A stretch of DNA of 44,668 nt. Source: Candidatus Doudnabacteria bacterium. Its GTDB lineage: Bacteria; Patescibacteriota; Doudnabacteria; UBA920. Of the stretch, positions 36,312 to 44,668 are shown in pieces (the first letter of the stretch is position 1; each line of letters opens with the position of its first letter). The notes beneath the pieces were generated by a model. It ran no database searches. It had not been told where the DNA came from and saw only the letters and a program-made list of their open reading frames with translations. Location: NCBI GenBank assembly GCA_023245995.1, contig JAHFJH010000007.1, positions 1 through 44,668 of the forward strand. The letters run 5' to 3'. Both the position numbers and the translations under genes were made by a program.

Positions 36312-39300
36312 TTAGACGCTTGTAACATGCGTGACTTCTGGAATTTGTTTAAGCTGATTGAATAATTCATTATTTATACGCACTAAGGATTTTGCTTTTA
36401 TGCGTTTTTCTGCATTGCCAGAGCCGAGAGCAACAAAGACTTGTGCATGTCCAGGGCTAGATTCCAATATATTTTTAATTTGCTCCATGGTTGGAGGAGC
36501 CGCTAGTTGTCTCATATGAATGATTACTTGTGCATTTTTTTCTGCTTCACCTAGAGCAATAAGATAGTCTGTGTCCTTAGGCAGTGGTTTTATGGAGTCT
36601 GCAATAATAGTAATTTCTCCGTCCCGTTCGTTCAGCCTTCCGCTGACCTCCACAACGGCGTCTACAGCAAGTAAGTGAACCACTTCTGGCATAAGTTTTG
36701 GGAAAACCAAAACTTCCACGTGACCCGTTGTGTCTTCGAGCGTAAAGAAAGCCATGGGCTCGTTTTTCTTTGTAAGAGTGCGTTTAAGCTTGGCCATGAG
36801 CCCTGCAACGGTAACAGTATTGCCTTCGTGTTCGGCCGTAAATTCGCGTATGGCAGAAAAATTTCTTAGTACTTCGCTGTATCTTTCTAGTGGGTGACTG
36901 GAGACATACATACCCAAATGTTCTTTTTCCCAAGCTAAAATTTCTTCTGGGGTGGCAGGCGAAGCCTCCTTAAGCCGTAGCGAAGCCAGCGGTAGTGTGT
37001 TTCCAAAAAGTGAATTTGGGGCGTCGAGCTCATGCTTAACCTTGCCACGCATATAATCGAGTACGTATTCAGTGTTCGCAAGAAGCATTCCACGTTCTCC
37101 GTACCTATCTAATGCACCTGCCTTCGCTAACGCTTCCCACGAGCGTTTGTTAAAGTTTTTAACATAGCATTTAGAGATAAAGTCGTCTAAGGCAGGAAAG
37201 GCTAAATGAGGGTTTAGGCCAGATGCAGGATTTGTATTTTCTGTGCCCTGTCGAATTCGGCCAGCTTTAATGGCTTCTATAACATCACTGCCTAAATTTT
37301 TTATTGCGCCTAAACCAAAGCGTATGGTGTGTTCATCTACTACTGTAAAGTCGTTCATGGACTCGTTTACATCTGGAGGTAGTACTGCAATACCCATGGC
37401 CTTGCATTCTTCCACTGCTTCATAAATTTTTGTTTCGTCGCCCGACTCGGCCGTCATGACTGCTGCCATGAATTCTACTGGGTAGTTGGCTTTTAAGAAT
37501 GCGGTTTGATAAGAGACTATGGCGTAACTTGCAGAGTGGCCTTTGTTAAATCCGTAGGCCGCAAATGGCTCTATCCAAGTCCATATTTGCTCTGCTTTTG
37601 CGGTTGTCCAGTTCATGGTTTTAACGCAACCTTCTACAAATTTACTGCGCTGTGCTTGCATTTCTGCCGGGATTTTTTTACCCACGGCTTTACGGAATTT
37701 GTCTAGCTCTTCCCATGTGTAGCCAGCAAGGTCGTGAGCCATTTGCAGTAGGTCGTCTTGATACACTAGAATGCCGTAACTTCTGGCTAGAATTTTTTCT
37801 AGAGCCGGATCTAAGTAAGTAATGAGGTTTTTATTGTGTTTACGCGCAATGAAGTCCGGTAAAAACTGTAGAGGGCCTGGGCGATATAGCGCTATCATGG
37901 CCATAATGTCAAAAATTGTTTCCGGTTTTAATTCTTTCAAATATCTAGTCATGCCTGCAGAGCCAAGTTGAAAGACGCCGAAGGTGTGGCCTTCCGAGAG
38001 TAATTTAAATGTTTTTACGTCTTGCGGAGGTAGGTTGTATATGTCTATTCGTACATTGTGTCTGGTTTCAACGAGCGCGAGTGCCTCTTCTAAAATAGAT
38101 AGGTTACGTATACCCAGCAAATCTAGTTTAATAACGCCAATAGCGTAAGAACTTGCGCCAACGTCTAGCGAGTACATATCGTACTGAGTTATAAGTCTTT
38201 CTCCGTCGGGTTCTTTTTGTAGTGGTAGGTAGTCGGTAAGTGGGGTGGGGGTAATTACAATTCCCGCAGCATGAATTGAAGCATGCCTGCAACCGCCTTC
38301 TATTTTTTTTGCAATGTCTATAATTTGTTTTGTTTCGGGGTCACGAGTGTATGCGTCTTTTAGCTCCGGACTCATGTCTATGGCTTTTTTAATAGTCATG
38401 TCGAAGCCTTGTTTGCCTATGGGAATCATTTTTGCTAACCGGTCGCATTTGCCGTATGGAACTCCCAGAGCCCTGCCAACGTCACGGACGGCAGCGCGAG
38501 CCTTCATGGTTCCAAAGGTAATAATTTGTGCGACTTTGTCGTGCCCATAACGCTCGGTCATCCATGCTATGGTGGCGTCTCTATGGGTGTCGGAAATGTC
38601 TAAGTCAATATCTGGCGGTGATGGTCTGTGTTTAGTTAAAAATCGTTCAAAGGGAATAATAAATTCTAGCGGGTCTACGTTAACTATTTGTAACACGTGT
38701 CCGACAAGACTACCGGCAGCACTACCACGAGTATTGGTAATGGCGCCTAAGCTGTGCGCACCGTGAACAATGTCGGCTACCATAATAAAGTACGGCGCAT
38801 ATCCTTTACTGCAAATAATATCGAGTTCGTAGTCTAGGCGTTCTTTGGCTATTTGTGGCACGTTCCCGTTGTATTTTTTTAGAGCATGCTCCTGTACTAG
38901 TGTGCGTAGATAAGATTCATTTGTTTCTCCTTCGGGAATTTCTACCTTTGCAAAATATCTTTGGTCTAAAAGTATTTCAAGATTGCACTGCTCTGCCGCC
39001 CAAAGGGTGTTAGTAATAGCTTCTGGAATATCGGCAAATAACTTCTTCATTTCTTCTGGCGTTTTTAGCGAGAGGTCGTTGTCTCTCATGTCGAGACGAT
39101 TTTCGTCGTTAACCGTTTTGCCTGTACCAATACAAACAAGTACGTCCTGTGCTTCGGCGTCGCTTTCGTGAATATAATGTGAGTCTGCGGTTGCCACAAC
39201 TCGCAAATCTTGTTCTCGAGCAAGTATTAGGGATTTTTGCAAAATACCCTCAAACTTTTTTGCGTCGGCAGTTGAGCTGTCTTTCCACCCGCGTTGCAGT

Positions 39301-39818
39301 TCTATAAGAAAATTTTCTTTACCAAAAATATCAAGGTATTCGTCTAAGACGCTGGCGATGTGTTTTTCATTACCTCCTGCAATGGCTCTTGGTAGTTCAC
39401 CACGGGGGCAGCCGGAAAGTGCTATGAGGCCATTTGCGTGTTTACGCAAAAGATCTTTATCTATTCTCGGCTTGTAATAAAAACCACGCGTGTGAGCTTC
39501 ACTTGTCAGTTGCATAAGGTTCTTATAGCCAATGTCGTTTTTTGCAATTAAAGTAAGGTGGTAGTAATCGCTATCTATTTTTCCTTCGCGGTCTTCCATA
39601 CCACGAATGGCCACGTAGCTTTCCATGCCTATGAGGGGTTTTATGCCTTTTTCCAGACATTCATGATAAAACTCAATAGCGCCATACATGACTCCATGGT
39701 CTGTTAGCGCTATGGCGGGCATGTCTACTTCTTTGGCACGCGAAACTAACGGCTCTATTTGAGACAGGCCGTCTAACAAGCTGTAATGGCTATGTGTATG
39801 AAGGTGGACAAAACTCAT
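36312..39818 (-). CDS. dnaE: DNA polymerase III subunit alpha
   Basis: PHP domain FVHLHTHSHYSLLDGLSQ; PPDIDLDISDTHRDATIAWMTERYG; C-terminal OB-fold. Confidence 0.98.
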   Translation of the reverse strand: MSFVHLHTHSHYSLLDGLSQIEPLVSRAKEVDMPAIALTDHGVMYGAIEFYHECLEKGIKPLIGMESYVAIRGMEDREGKIDSDYYHLTLIAKNDIGYKNLMQLTSEAHTRGFYYKPRIDKDLLRKHANGLIALSGCPRGELPRAIAGGNEKHIASVLDEYLDIFGKENFLIELQRGWKDSSTADAKKFEGILQKSLILAREQDLRVVATADSHYIHESDAEAQDVLVCIGTGKTVNDENRLDMRDNDLSLKTPEEMKKLFADIPEAITNTLWAAEQCNLEILLDQRYFAKVEIPEGETNESYLRTLVQEHALKKYNGNVPQIAKERLDYELDIICSKGYAPYFIMVADIVHGAHSLGAITNTRGSAAGSLVGHVLQIVNVDPLEFIIPFERFLTKHRPSPPDIDLDISDTHRDATIAWMTERYGHDKVAQIITFGTMKARAAVRDVGRALGVPYGKCDRLAKMIPIGKQGFDMTIKKAIDMSPELKDAYTRDPETKQIIDIAKKIEGGCRHASIHAAGIVITPTPLTDYLPLQKEPDGERLITQYDMYSLDVGASSYAIGVIKLDLLGIRNLSILEEALALVETRHNVRIDIYNLPPQDVKTFKLLSEGHTFGVFQLGSAGMTRYLKELKPETIFDIMAMIALYRPGPLQFLPDFIARKHNKNLITYLDPALEKILARSYGILVYQDDLLQMAHDLAGYTWEELDKFRKAVGKKIPAEMQAQRSKFVEGCVKTMNWTTAKAEQIWTWIEPFAAYGFNKGHSASYAIVSYQTAFLKANYPVEFMAAVMTAESGDETKIYEAVEECKAMGIAVLPPDVNESMNDFTVVDEHTIRFGLGAIKNLGSDVIEAIKAGRIRQGTENTNPASGLNPHLAFPALDDFISKCYVKNFNKRSWEALAKAGALDRYGERGMLLANTEYVLDYMRGKVKHELDAPNSLFGNTLPLASLRLKEASPATPEEILAWEKEHLGMYVSSHPLERYSEVLRNFSAIREFTAEHEGNTVTVAGLMAKLKRTLTKKNEPMAFFTLEDTTGHVEVLVFPKLMPEVVHLLAVDAVVEVSGRLNERDGEITIIADSIKPLPKDTDYLIALGEAEKNAQVIIHMRQLAAPPTMEQIKNILESSPGHAQVFVALGSGNAEKRIKAKSLVRINNELFNQLKQIPEVTHVTSV

Positions 39819-39885
39819 GAAAAATTACTACTTTTTAATTGCTAATTTTTGAGTCCCATAAAATATCGTAGGTAAATCTCTTATT

Positions 39886-39920
39886 TTAGGCATTAGGTAT
39901 TAGGTATTAGGTATTTAGGC
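39886..39920. repeat. 7-nt tandem repeat (ATTAGGT)
   Basis: gcattaggtattaggtattaggtattta. Confidence 0.8.
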
Positions 39921-39965
39921 CGATTATAGTATACCACCCCCTCTTGAATTTGTTATACTACAAGC

Positions 39966-40811
39966 ATGGCATTTCCTTCAGAAGAAACAAAAAATAGTAT
40001 ACGTCTTTCTTGGCTGTCTTTACTTGAGGGTTTAAACAGTTTTGAGCCGTGGCAACGTGTTCTTCTAATAGGTGGAATTATACTTATTATTCCAAGCTAT
40101 TGGTTTATGCGTTTGGGCACAAAGACAGCCTACGATCATATTTATAAAAAATATCAGGTAGCACCCCATGGGGCTTTTCAAAATCCTCAGGCGTTACTTA
40201 TTTCCACCCCTACTGTTTTGGCAGTTTCTGGTGGTTATATGGCTTACGCTAAAGTAACCAATCCAAATTTAAGCTTGTCGGCTTCCAATGTGCCATACAC
40301 GGCGAAGTTTTATAACGCCAATGGTCAGCAGGTTCGAGTTTCAAGTGGCCAATTTTATATTATGCCTGGTAAGGACACCTATATTATTGTCCCAAAGTTT
40401 TTGTCATCTGAAAAAATTAACTCCGCTACGGTTGAGACGACAGAGGTTAAATGGCAACAAAAGTTTAGCCTACCAACCGTGGCCTTTTCGGCGCCTTCTC
40501 CTACTATTTATGAAGATAAAGATGGTCTTCGTTTTGAAGGTGTGGTAACCAACGAAAGTTCGTATCAGCTTGGGGCTGTACACATTGTTTTATTTTTATA
40601 TGATGCGCAAGGCCAAGTGGTGGCCTTGGGGGACAGGTTAGAATATAAACTTACTTCGCATGAACGTAGGGCTTATGTCTTAAGGTTTCCGGGTTTAGCT
40701 AGAAGCTCTGTTGCTAGAGCTTTGCCTATGGTTGAAACGAACACCGCAGATGTTTCAAATATACAGACGACTGGCGAAAGACTAGAGCCAAACCTTCCAG
40801 TACAAAAGTAG
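39966..40811 (+). CDS. membrane protein with FxLYD/DUF3426-like extracytoplasmic domain
   Basis: N-terminal TM; RFEGVVTNESSYQLGAVHIVLFLYDAQGQVVALG. Confidence 0.75.
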   Translation: MAFPSEETKNSIRLSWLSLLEGLNSFEPWQRVLLIGGIILIIPSYWFMRLGTKTAYDHIYKKYQVAPHGAFQNPQALLISTPTVLAVSGGYMAYAKVTNPNLSLSASNVPYTAKFYNANGQQVRVSSGQFYIMPGKDTYIIVPKFLSSEKINSATVETTEVKWQQKFSLPTVAFSAPSPTIYEDKDGLRFEGVVTNESSYQLGAVHIVLFLYDAQGQVVALGDRLEYKLTSHERRAYVLRFPGLARSSVARALPMVETNTADVSNIQTTGERLEPNLPVQK

Positions 40812-40845
40812 TTATTCATAGCTTCACTGTGATTAGTATTTGCTT

Positions 40846-41943
40846 ATGAAATTTTTAAATTTGTTTAAATATTTTGATGGTCCGCTCTTGTTGGTGAGCG
40901 GATTGTTAATGTTGGCTGGTATTACCCTTATGTATACTACCTCGCTAGCTAATCCGACACTCTCTATATTTTGGCGTCAGGTTGTTTTTGCAATACTTGG
41001 AACAGTTTTGCTTGTTGGCATGGTGCGTTACAATTATCATACTTTGGCAAAAATAAATAGGTTCACTTATGTCGTGCTTATTTTATTGCTTATTTTTGTA
41101 CTTACTTTTGGTCGTAGCATACGCGGTTCTAGTCGTTGGATAGATTTGGGTTTTTTTCAGCTACAACCGGCAGAGTTTGCTAAGCTTGTTGTTGTAATTG
41201 GTATGTCGCGTTGGTTTTATTTATACCGTGGCCAAATAAATGCATGGAAAAACGTTATTATAACAGTGGCTTTAGCAGGCCTTCCCGCTATGCTTGTATT
41301 GGCCCAGCCAGATTTGGGTTCAAGCGCTGTAATTATGGCTGTATGGTTTGGTATTTTGCTTGTTAGTCCAATTAGTAAGCGTCGTATGCTAATTTTGGTA
41401 CTTTGTGGTGTTATTGCTGCCGCTGCGGGTTGGCAGTTCGTGTTGCGAGATTTTCAGCGAACACGCCTTGAAACTTTTATAAATCCAGAGTTAGATCCGC
41501 GGGGCAAAGGGTACAATGTCAGGCAAGCCATAATTGCAGTTGGAAGTGGGGAGTTAACTGGACGCGGTCTTGGCAAAGGACTGCAAAGCCAGCTTCGGTT
41601 TTTGCCAGAACGACAAACAGATTTTATTTTTGCAACGGCTTCAGAGGAGATTGGTTTTGTAGGTTCTGTTGTGGTGGTGGGTTTATATGCTCTATTGCTT
41701 CTTAGAATATTGCTTGTTGCACGCAGAGCTAGAGACGAGCTTGGAAGGTATTTGGCCTTCGGTGTATTTTTTTTATTTTTTTTCCAGATAAGTATAAATA
41801 TTGCTATGAACATTGGTCTTGCGCCAGTGACTGGTATTCCGTTGCCGTTATTGTCTTACGGTGGAAGTTCTCTCCTTGTCAGTTTTTTGGCTTTAGGTAT
41901 GGTGCATAATATTTCTTGGCAGTCGCGTGCTTTACGGTTTTAA
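40846..41943 (+). CDS. rodA: rod shape-determining protein RodA (SEDS family)
   Basis: QPDLGSSAVIMAVWFGILLV; PERQTDFIFATASEEIGFVGS; PVTGIPLPLLSYGGSSLLVSFLALGMV. Confidence 0.95.
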   Translation: MKFLNLFKYFDGPLLLVSGLLMLAGITLMYTTSLANPTLSIFWRQVVFAILGTVLLVGMVRYNYHTLAKINRFTYVVLILLLIFVLTFGRSIRGSSRWIDLGFFQLQPAEFAKLVVVIGMSRWFYLYRGQINAWKNVIITVALAGLPAMLVLAQPDLGSSAVIMAVWFGILLVSPISKRRMLILVLCGVIAAAAGWQFVLRDFQRTRLETFINPELDPRGKGYNVRQAIIAVGSGELTGRGLGKGLQSQLRFLPERQTDFIFATASEEIGFVGSVVVVGLYALLLLRILLVARRARDELGRYLAFGVFFLFFFQISINIAMNIGLAPVTGIPLPLLSYGGSSLLVSFLALGMVHNISWQSRALRF

Positions 41944-42048
41944 TATAAATAAGGTATGATATTAGTAGCGCATGTAAGAATTAAGTTAAACTACAGATTA
42001 TATTTCTTAGAGTTAGCCACTAACAAATAACTACTTATTTTTTGCTTT

Positions 42049-42414
42049 ATGAAAAATGTTGATTTAAAAAAGATATTAGGTCTGCTAAACACCATGCTTC
42101 GTTGTCCCATTTGTAATTATAAGTACGACATTAATAGTATGAAGGTGCTGGAGAACACCCACAATGAATTGTTGGGCGAGGCGAGTATACTTGTGCATTC
42201 TGATTGTAAAAAATGTCACGGTAGCGTTATGTTCAGCATAGGTGTTTATGGTCCGGAAGTTACTTCCATTGCCAGTGTTACTGACTTAACTTTGGAAGAT
42301 ACTAAGCGTTTCCGTGCAGCTCCTGTATTGTCCGCTAACGATGTTTTAGCAGTCCATAAAGAAATAAAAAAGTTTAAAGGCGATTTTGTAAAAGCATTTC
42401 AAACCAATTCTTAA
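42049..42414 (+). CDS. small zinc-ribbon-like protein
   Basis: 121 aa with CPICNYKY and CKKCHGS. Confidence 0.75.
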   Translation: MKNVDLKKILGLLNTMLRCPICNYKYDINSMKVLENTHNELLGEASILVHSDCKKCHGSVMFSIGVYGPEVTSIASVTDLTLEDTKRFRAAPVLSANDVLAVHKEIKKFKGDFVKAFQTNS

Positions 42415-42454
42415 AGTGGTTTAGATTCCTTGACTTGTAGTGTCATAAAATAGA

Positions 42455-42500
42455 GAAAAGGCGGCTCGTGTTTGTCTGTGCATAACGAGCCGCCTCTTTG
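42455..42500. terminator. terminator hairpin between convergent genes
   Basis: AAAGGCGGCTCGT...ACGAGCCGCCTCTTT. Confidence 0.8.
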
Positions 42501-43076
42501 TTAGTACCGCAAGCCGGCGTTAAAGCCGACCGCTTTGTTTTTCGGGTCGCCAAACGGAGCCACGAACAGTGTGGTCTTGTGAGGCAGGCCCCACCTTAGC
42601 TCGGCGCCGATGCGCAGAAAGGCTTGAGAACTTCCAACCTGCAAGTCTTCAATCCGAAACAGGAACCTGCCTTTCCTGTTTAGGGGCACCCAGAGCTTTT
42701 GGTAAAGCGTGTGAGCGTCATTTGTAGTTGAAAACTTTGCGTCGACAATCCAGACCACGGCATTTTCGCCCATGGGGACAATGAACACTCCTGCGGTCAT
42801 GACCTCACGTTTGGTCGTGCCGCCGAACTGAAGTTTGAGTGTGGTTTTCCCAACCTTAACGGTTGGACCAACGGCGAATTCCCCTCGGTGTAGCCCATTG
42901 CGTTCGCCGTAGTAGCGGACAAGACCGTTCCAACTTTTCGCATCGAAAAAAACATATTGCGAAATTGCTGGATGGCCTTTGCCATCGACTACGGTCTCGG
43001 TTTCACCACTGACCTGCGCCATTGCTGACACAGCGGTTAGCAGGAAAAACAAAGTGATAATTACGATTCTCTTCAA
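42501..43076 (-). CDS. secreted beta-strand-rich protein, possible beta-barrel
   Basis: signal peptide MKRIVIITLFFLLTAVSAMA; TTG start preceded by GGAGG; C-terminal strands ending in GFNAGLRY. Confidence 0.8.
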   Translation of the reverse strand: MKRIVIITLFFLLTAVSAMAQVSGETETVVDGKGHPAISQYVFFDAKSWNGLVRYYGERNGLHRGEFAVGPTVKVGKTTLKLQFGGTTKREVMTAGVFIVPMGENAVVWIVDAKFSTTNDAHTLYQKLWVPLNRKGRFLFRIEDLQVGSSQAFLRIGAELRWGLPHKTTLFVAPFGDPKNKAVGFNAGLRY

Positions 43077-43108
43077 TTTTGCCTCCTTGTTCGAGTGTTT
43101 TGGTTTTT

Positions 43109-43203
43109 AGAGTTTCTAATTGCAGGACTAGGTTGGTTTTTTAAACCAGCACAGACCTGCATTCGGAACTCAAAATTATACTATAAAAGTACAAATAAAT
43201 CAA
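43109..43203 (-). promoter_or_regulatory. promoter TTGATT-17-TATAAT plus structured 5' UTR
   Basis: -35 at 43203-43198, -10 at 43180-43175; UTR nested inverted repeats GAGTT/AACTC, TGCAGG/CCTGCA, TGGTTT/AAACCA. Confidence 0.7.
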
Positions 43204-43341
43204 TATTGCAAAATTTGGCTTGTTTCTTTATAATTATCTTTACGTAATGTGAATTTTGACCAATTGAGGTATTACTCTTGCTAATTAGGGTTACTGTTAT
43301 TGGGCTAAATCCTTTGCATAGATTAATATTTTTTTAATTTT

Positions 43342-43995
43342 ATGGATAAGATAGAACTAGGTGCAACAGTGCGTGACGAAAAAAAACCAGCACATGGTTT
43401 GCGCAGAACTGGGTTTGTACCAGCAGAATTGTACGGACATAACGTACCAAACATGCATTTGCAGTTAGCTCAAAATGAGTTTGAGCGAATTTTGCGTAAA
43501 GCAGGTGAGTCCACAATTGTAACTTTGAACATCGAAGGCGTTGGTACACGAAATGTGCTTATACACGATGTGCAAAAACATGCTGTTAAAAATCAGCCAA
43601 TCCACATAGACTTTTATGAAGTCAGTATGAGTGAAAAACTTACTGCTACAGTTCAAATAGAATTTACAGGTGATGCTCCAGCAGTAAAGGCCCTTGGTGG
43701 AACTCTTGTTAAAGTTTTAAATGAAGTCGAGGTTGAATGTTTGCCAGGGGACTTGCCTCATAATTTGGTTGTGGATATTTCTAGTTTAAACGGCTTTGAC
43801 GACATTTTGTCTGTAAAAGATATCCCTGCACCAAAGGGTGTTACTATAATTAGTCCAGCAGATGAGTTAGTGGTAAAGGTCCAGCCCCCACGCGATGTAG
43901 AGGCAGAACTTTCTACACCAGTTGAAGAGGACGTCACTAAAGTTGAGGGTGTGGTAAAAGCCGAGGCTGAACCAGCAGAAACAAAAGCTGAGTAA
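43342..43995 (+). CDS. rplY: 50S ribosomal protein L25 (long, CTC-type)
   Basis: GLRRTGFVPAELYGHNVPNMHLQLAQNEFERILRKAGESTIVTLNIEG; C-terminal TL5-like domain. Confidence 0.93.
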   Translation: MDKIELGATVRDEKKPAHGLRRTGFVPAELYGHNVPNMHLQLAQNEFERILRKAGESTIVTLNIEGVGTRNVLIHDVQKHAVKNQPIHIDFYEVSMSEKLTATVQIEFTGDAPAVKALGGTLVKVLNEVEVECLPGDLPHNLVVDISSLNGFDDILSVKDIPAPKGVTIISPADELVVKVQPPRDVEAELSTPVEEDVTKVEGVVKAEAEPAETKAE

Positions 43996-44000
43996 CTTTT

Positions 44001-44050
44001 TAAGAGCTGCACCTTTACAAATTTAGAAAGTGCAGCTCTTGTTTTTTATA
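44001..44050 (+). terminator. intrinsic terminator after rplY
   Basis: AAGAGCTGCAC...GTGCAGCTCTTGTTTTTT. Confidence 0.85.
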
Positions 44051-44075
44051 TTTTTACTTTGGAGCGAACGCGCGC

Positions 44076-44668
44076 ATGCAAACAAAAAAAATTACAATTA
44101 CAAAAACATTTATAAGTGCATACTTTTTGATTATATTGGCAGTAGCTGCTGGAGGTGCTTATGCATGGAAAAAACAACACGCAAGCGCCCTAAGTAGTGC
44201 TCAAGGCGTGGCAGTTCGGGACATACAACACGTAAAAGACGAAAAAGGCCGCATCCTTTCCGAGGCTTTACCCGTGCACAGCATGCCAGTGCATACAGTA
44301 CCAAAAGGGGCTATTCCTGTTGCTATTTTAATGTACCATCATGTAGGTATGTTGCCTGAAGACGGCGATGGCATACGTCGTGACTTAACAGTAAGCCCAG
44401 AAAATTTTACAGAACAAGTGGAGTGGCTACATGCAAACGGTTACCAGAGTGTAACGCTTGAGCAAGTATATTTGGCTAGTCAAAAGTTATTTGCATTACC
44501 AAAAAAGGCGGTAGTATTTACTTTTGACGACGGGTACAAAGACGTATTTGACTTTGCTTTACCAGTTTTACAAAAATATGGTTATGTGGGTAGCTTTGCC
44601 ATAGCACCAGGGCTTTTAGAAAAGCCAGATTACGCTACATGGGCGCAGGTGTTGTCGGCAAAGACTGT
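44076..44668 (+). CDS. polysaccharide deacetylase (NodB-like), truncated by window end
   Basis: manual translation: MQTKKITITKTFISAYFLIILAVAAGGAYAW...VAILMYHHVG...VVFTFDDGYKDVFDFALPVLQKYG; open to end (not in ORF track). Confidence 0.88.
   Translation, partial: MQTKKITITKTFISAYFLIILAVAAGGAYAWKKQHASALSSAQGVAVRDIQHVKDEKGRILSEALPVHSMPVHTVPKGAIPVAILMYHHVGMLPEDGDGIRRDLTVSPENFTEQVEWLHANGYQSVTLEQVYLASQKLFALPKKAVVFTFDDGYKDVFDFALPVLQKYGYVGSFAIAPGLLEKPDYATWAQVLSAKT

Noticed and set aside
39886-39920. CRISPR-like array
   Set aside because: The 7-nt tandem repeats have no spacers, and no cas genes are in the window.
148-44668. Recoded TGA (Gly) genetic code as in some candidate phyla
   Set aside because: TGA acts as a stop for several genes (e.g. 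211..1227 and 13060..11840), consistent with the standard bacterial code.
1-44668. tRNA or rRNA genes
   Set aside because: No T-loop GGTTCGAAT-type sequence with acceptor pairing or rRNA segment was recognised by eye; a tRNAscan run would be needed to be sure.

Overview
The window looks like a chromosomal segment from a candidate-phylum-type (CPR/Patescibacteria-like) bacterium; this is inferred from gene content and truncated enzyme architectures, not from a database search. Housekeeping genes dominate: gatCAB, miaA, a DNA pol III delta'-like gene, frr, rseP, proS, mreBCD-mrdA, folD, greA, lysS, serS, a murF-like gene, an ftsQ-like gene, thrS, dnaE, rodA and rplY. A polysaccharide deacetylase gene runs off the 3' end. 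Interleaved are compact ORFan units encoding secreted or membrane proteins, with consensus sigma70-type promoters, strong Shine-Dalgarno sites, intrinsic terminators and visibly more GC-rich codons than the core. Points worth a second look: (1) dispersed degenerate repeats with a 7-nt period, often as inverted arms before genes, also present in frame inside gatA and miaA; (2) a ~225-nt structured ncRNA candidate with its own promoter and terminator at the 3' end of dnaE, and a second terminator-ended leader/sRNA candidate before thrS; (3) a two-gene membrane operon whose 5' UTR contains mutually exclusive hairpins typical of an attenuator; (4) a lysyl-tRNA synthetase fused to a DUF2000/PTH2-like domain; (5) a 1612-aa secreted Cys-paired repeat protein whose repeat domain recurs in the gene upstream. 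No CRISPR array, transposase, tRNA or rRNA gene was recognised by eye.
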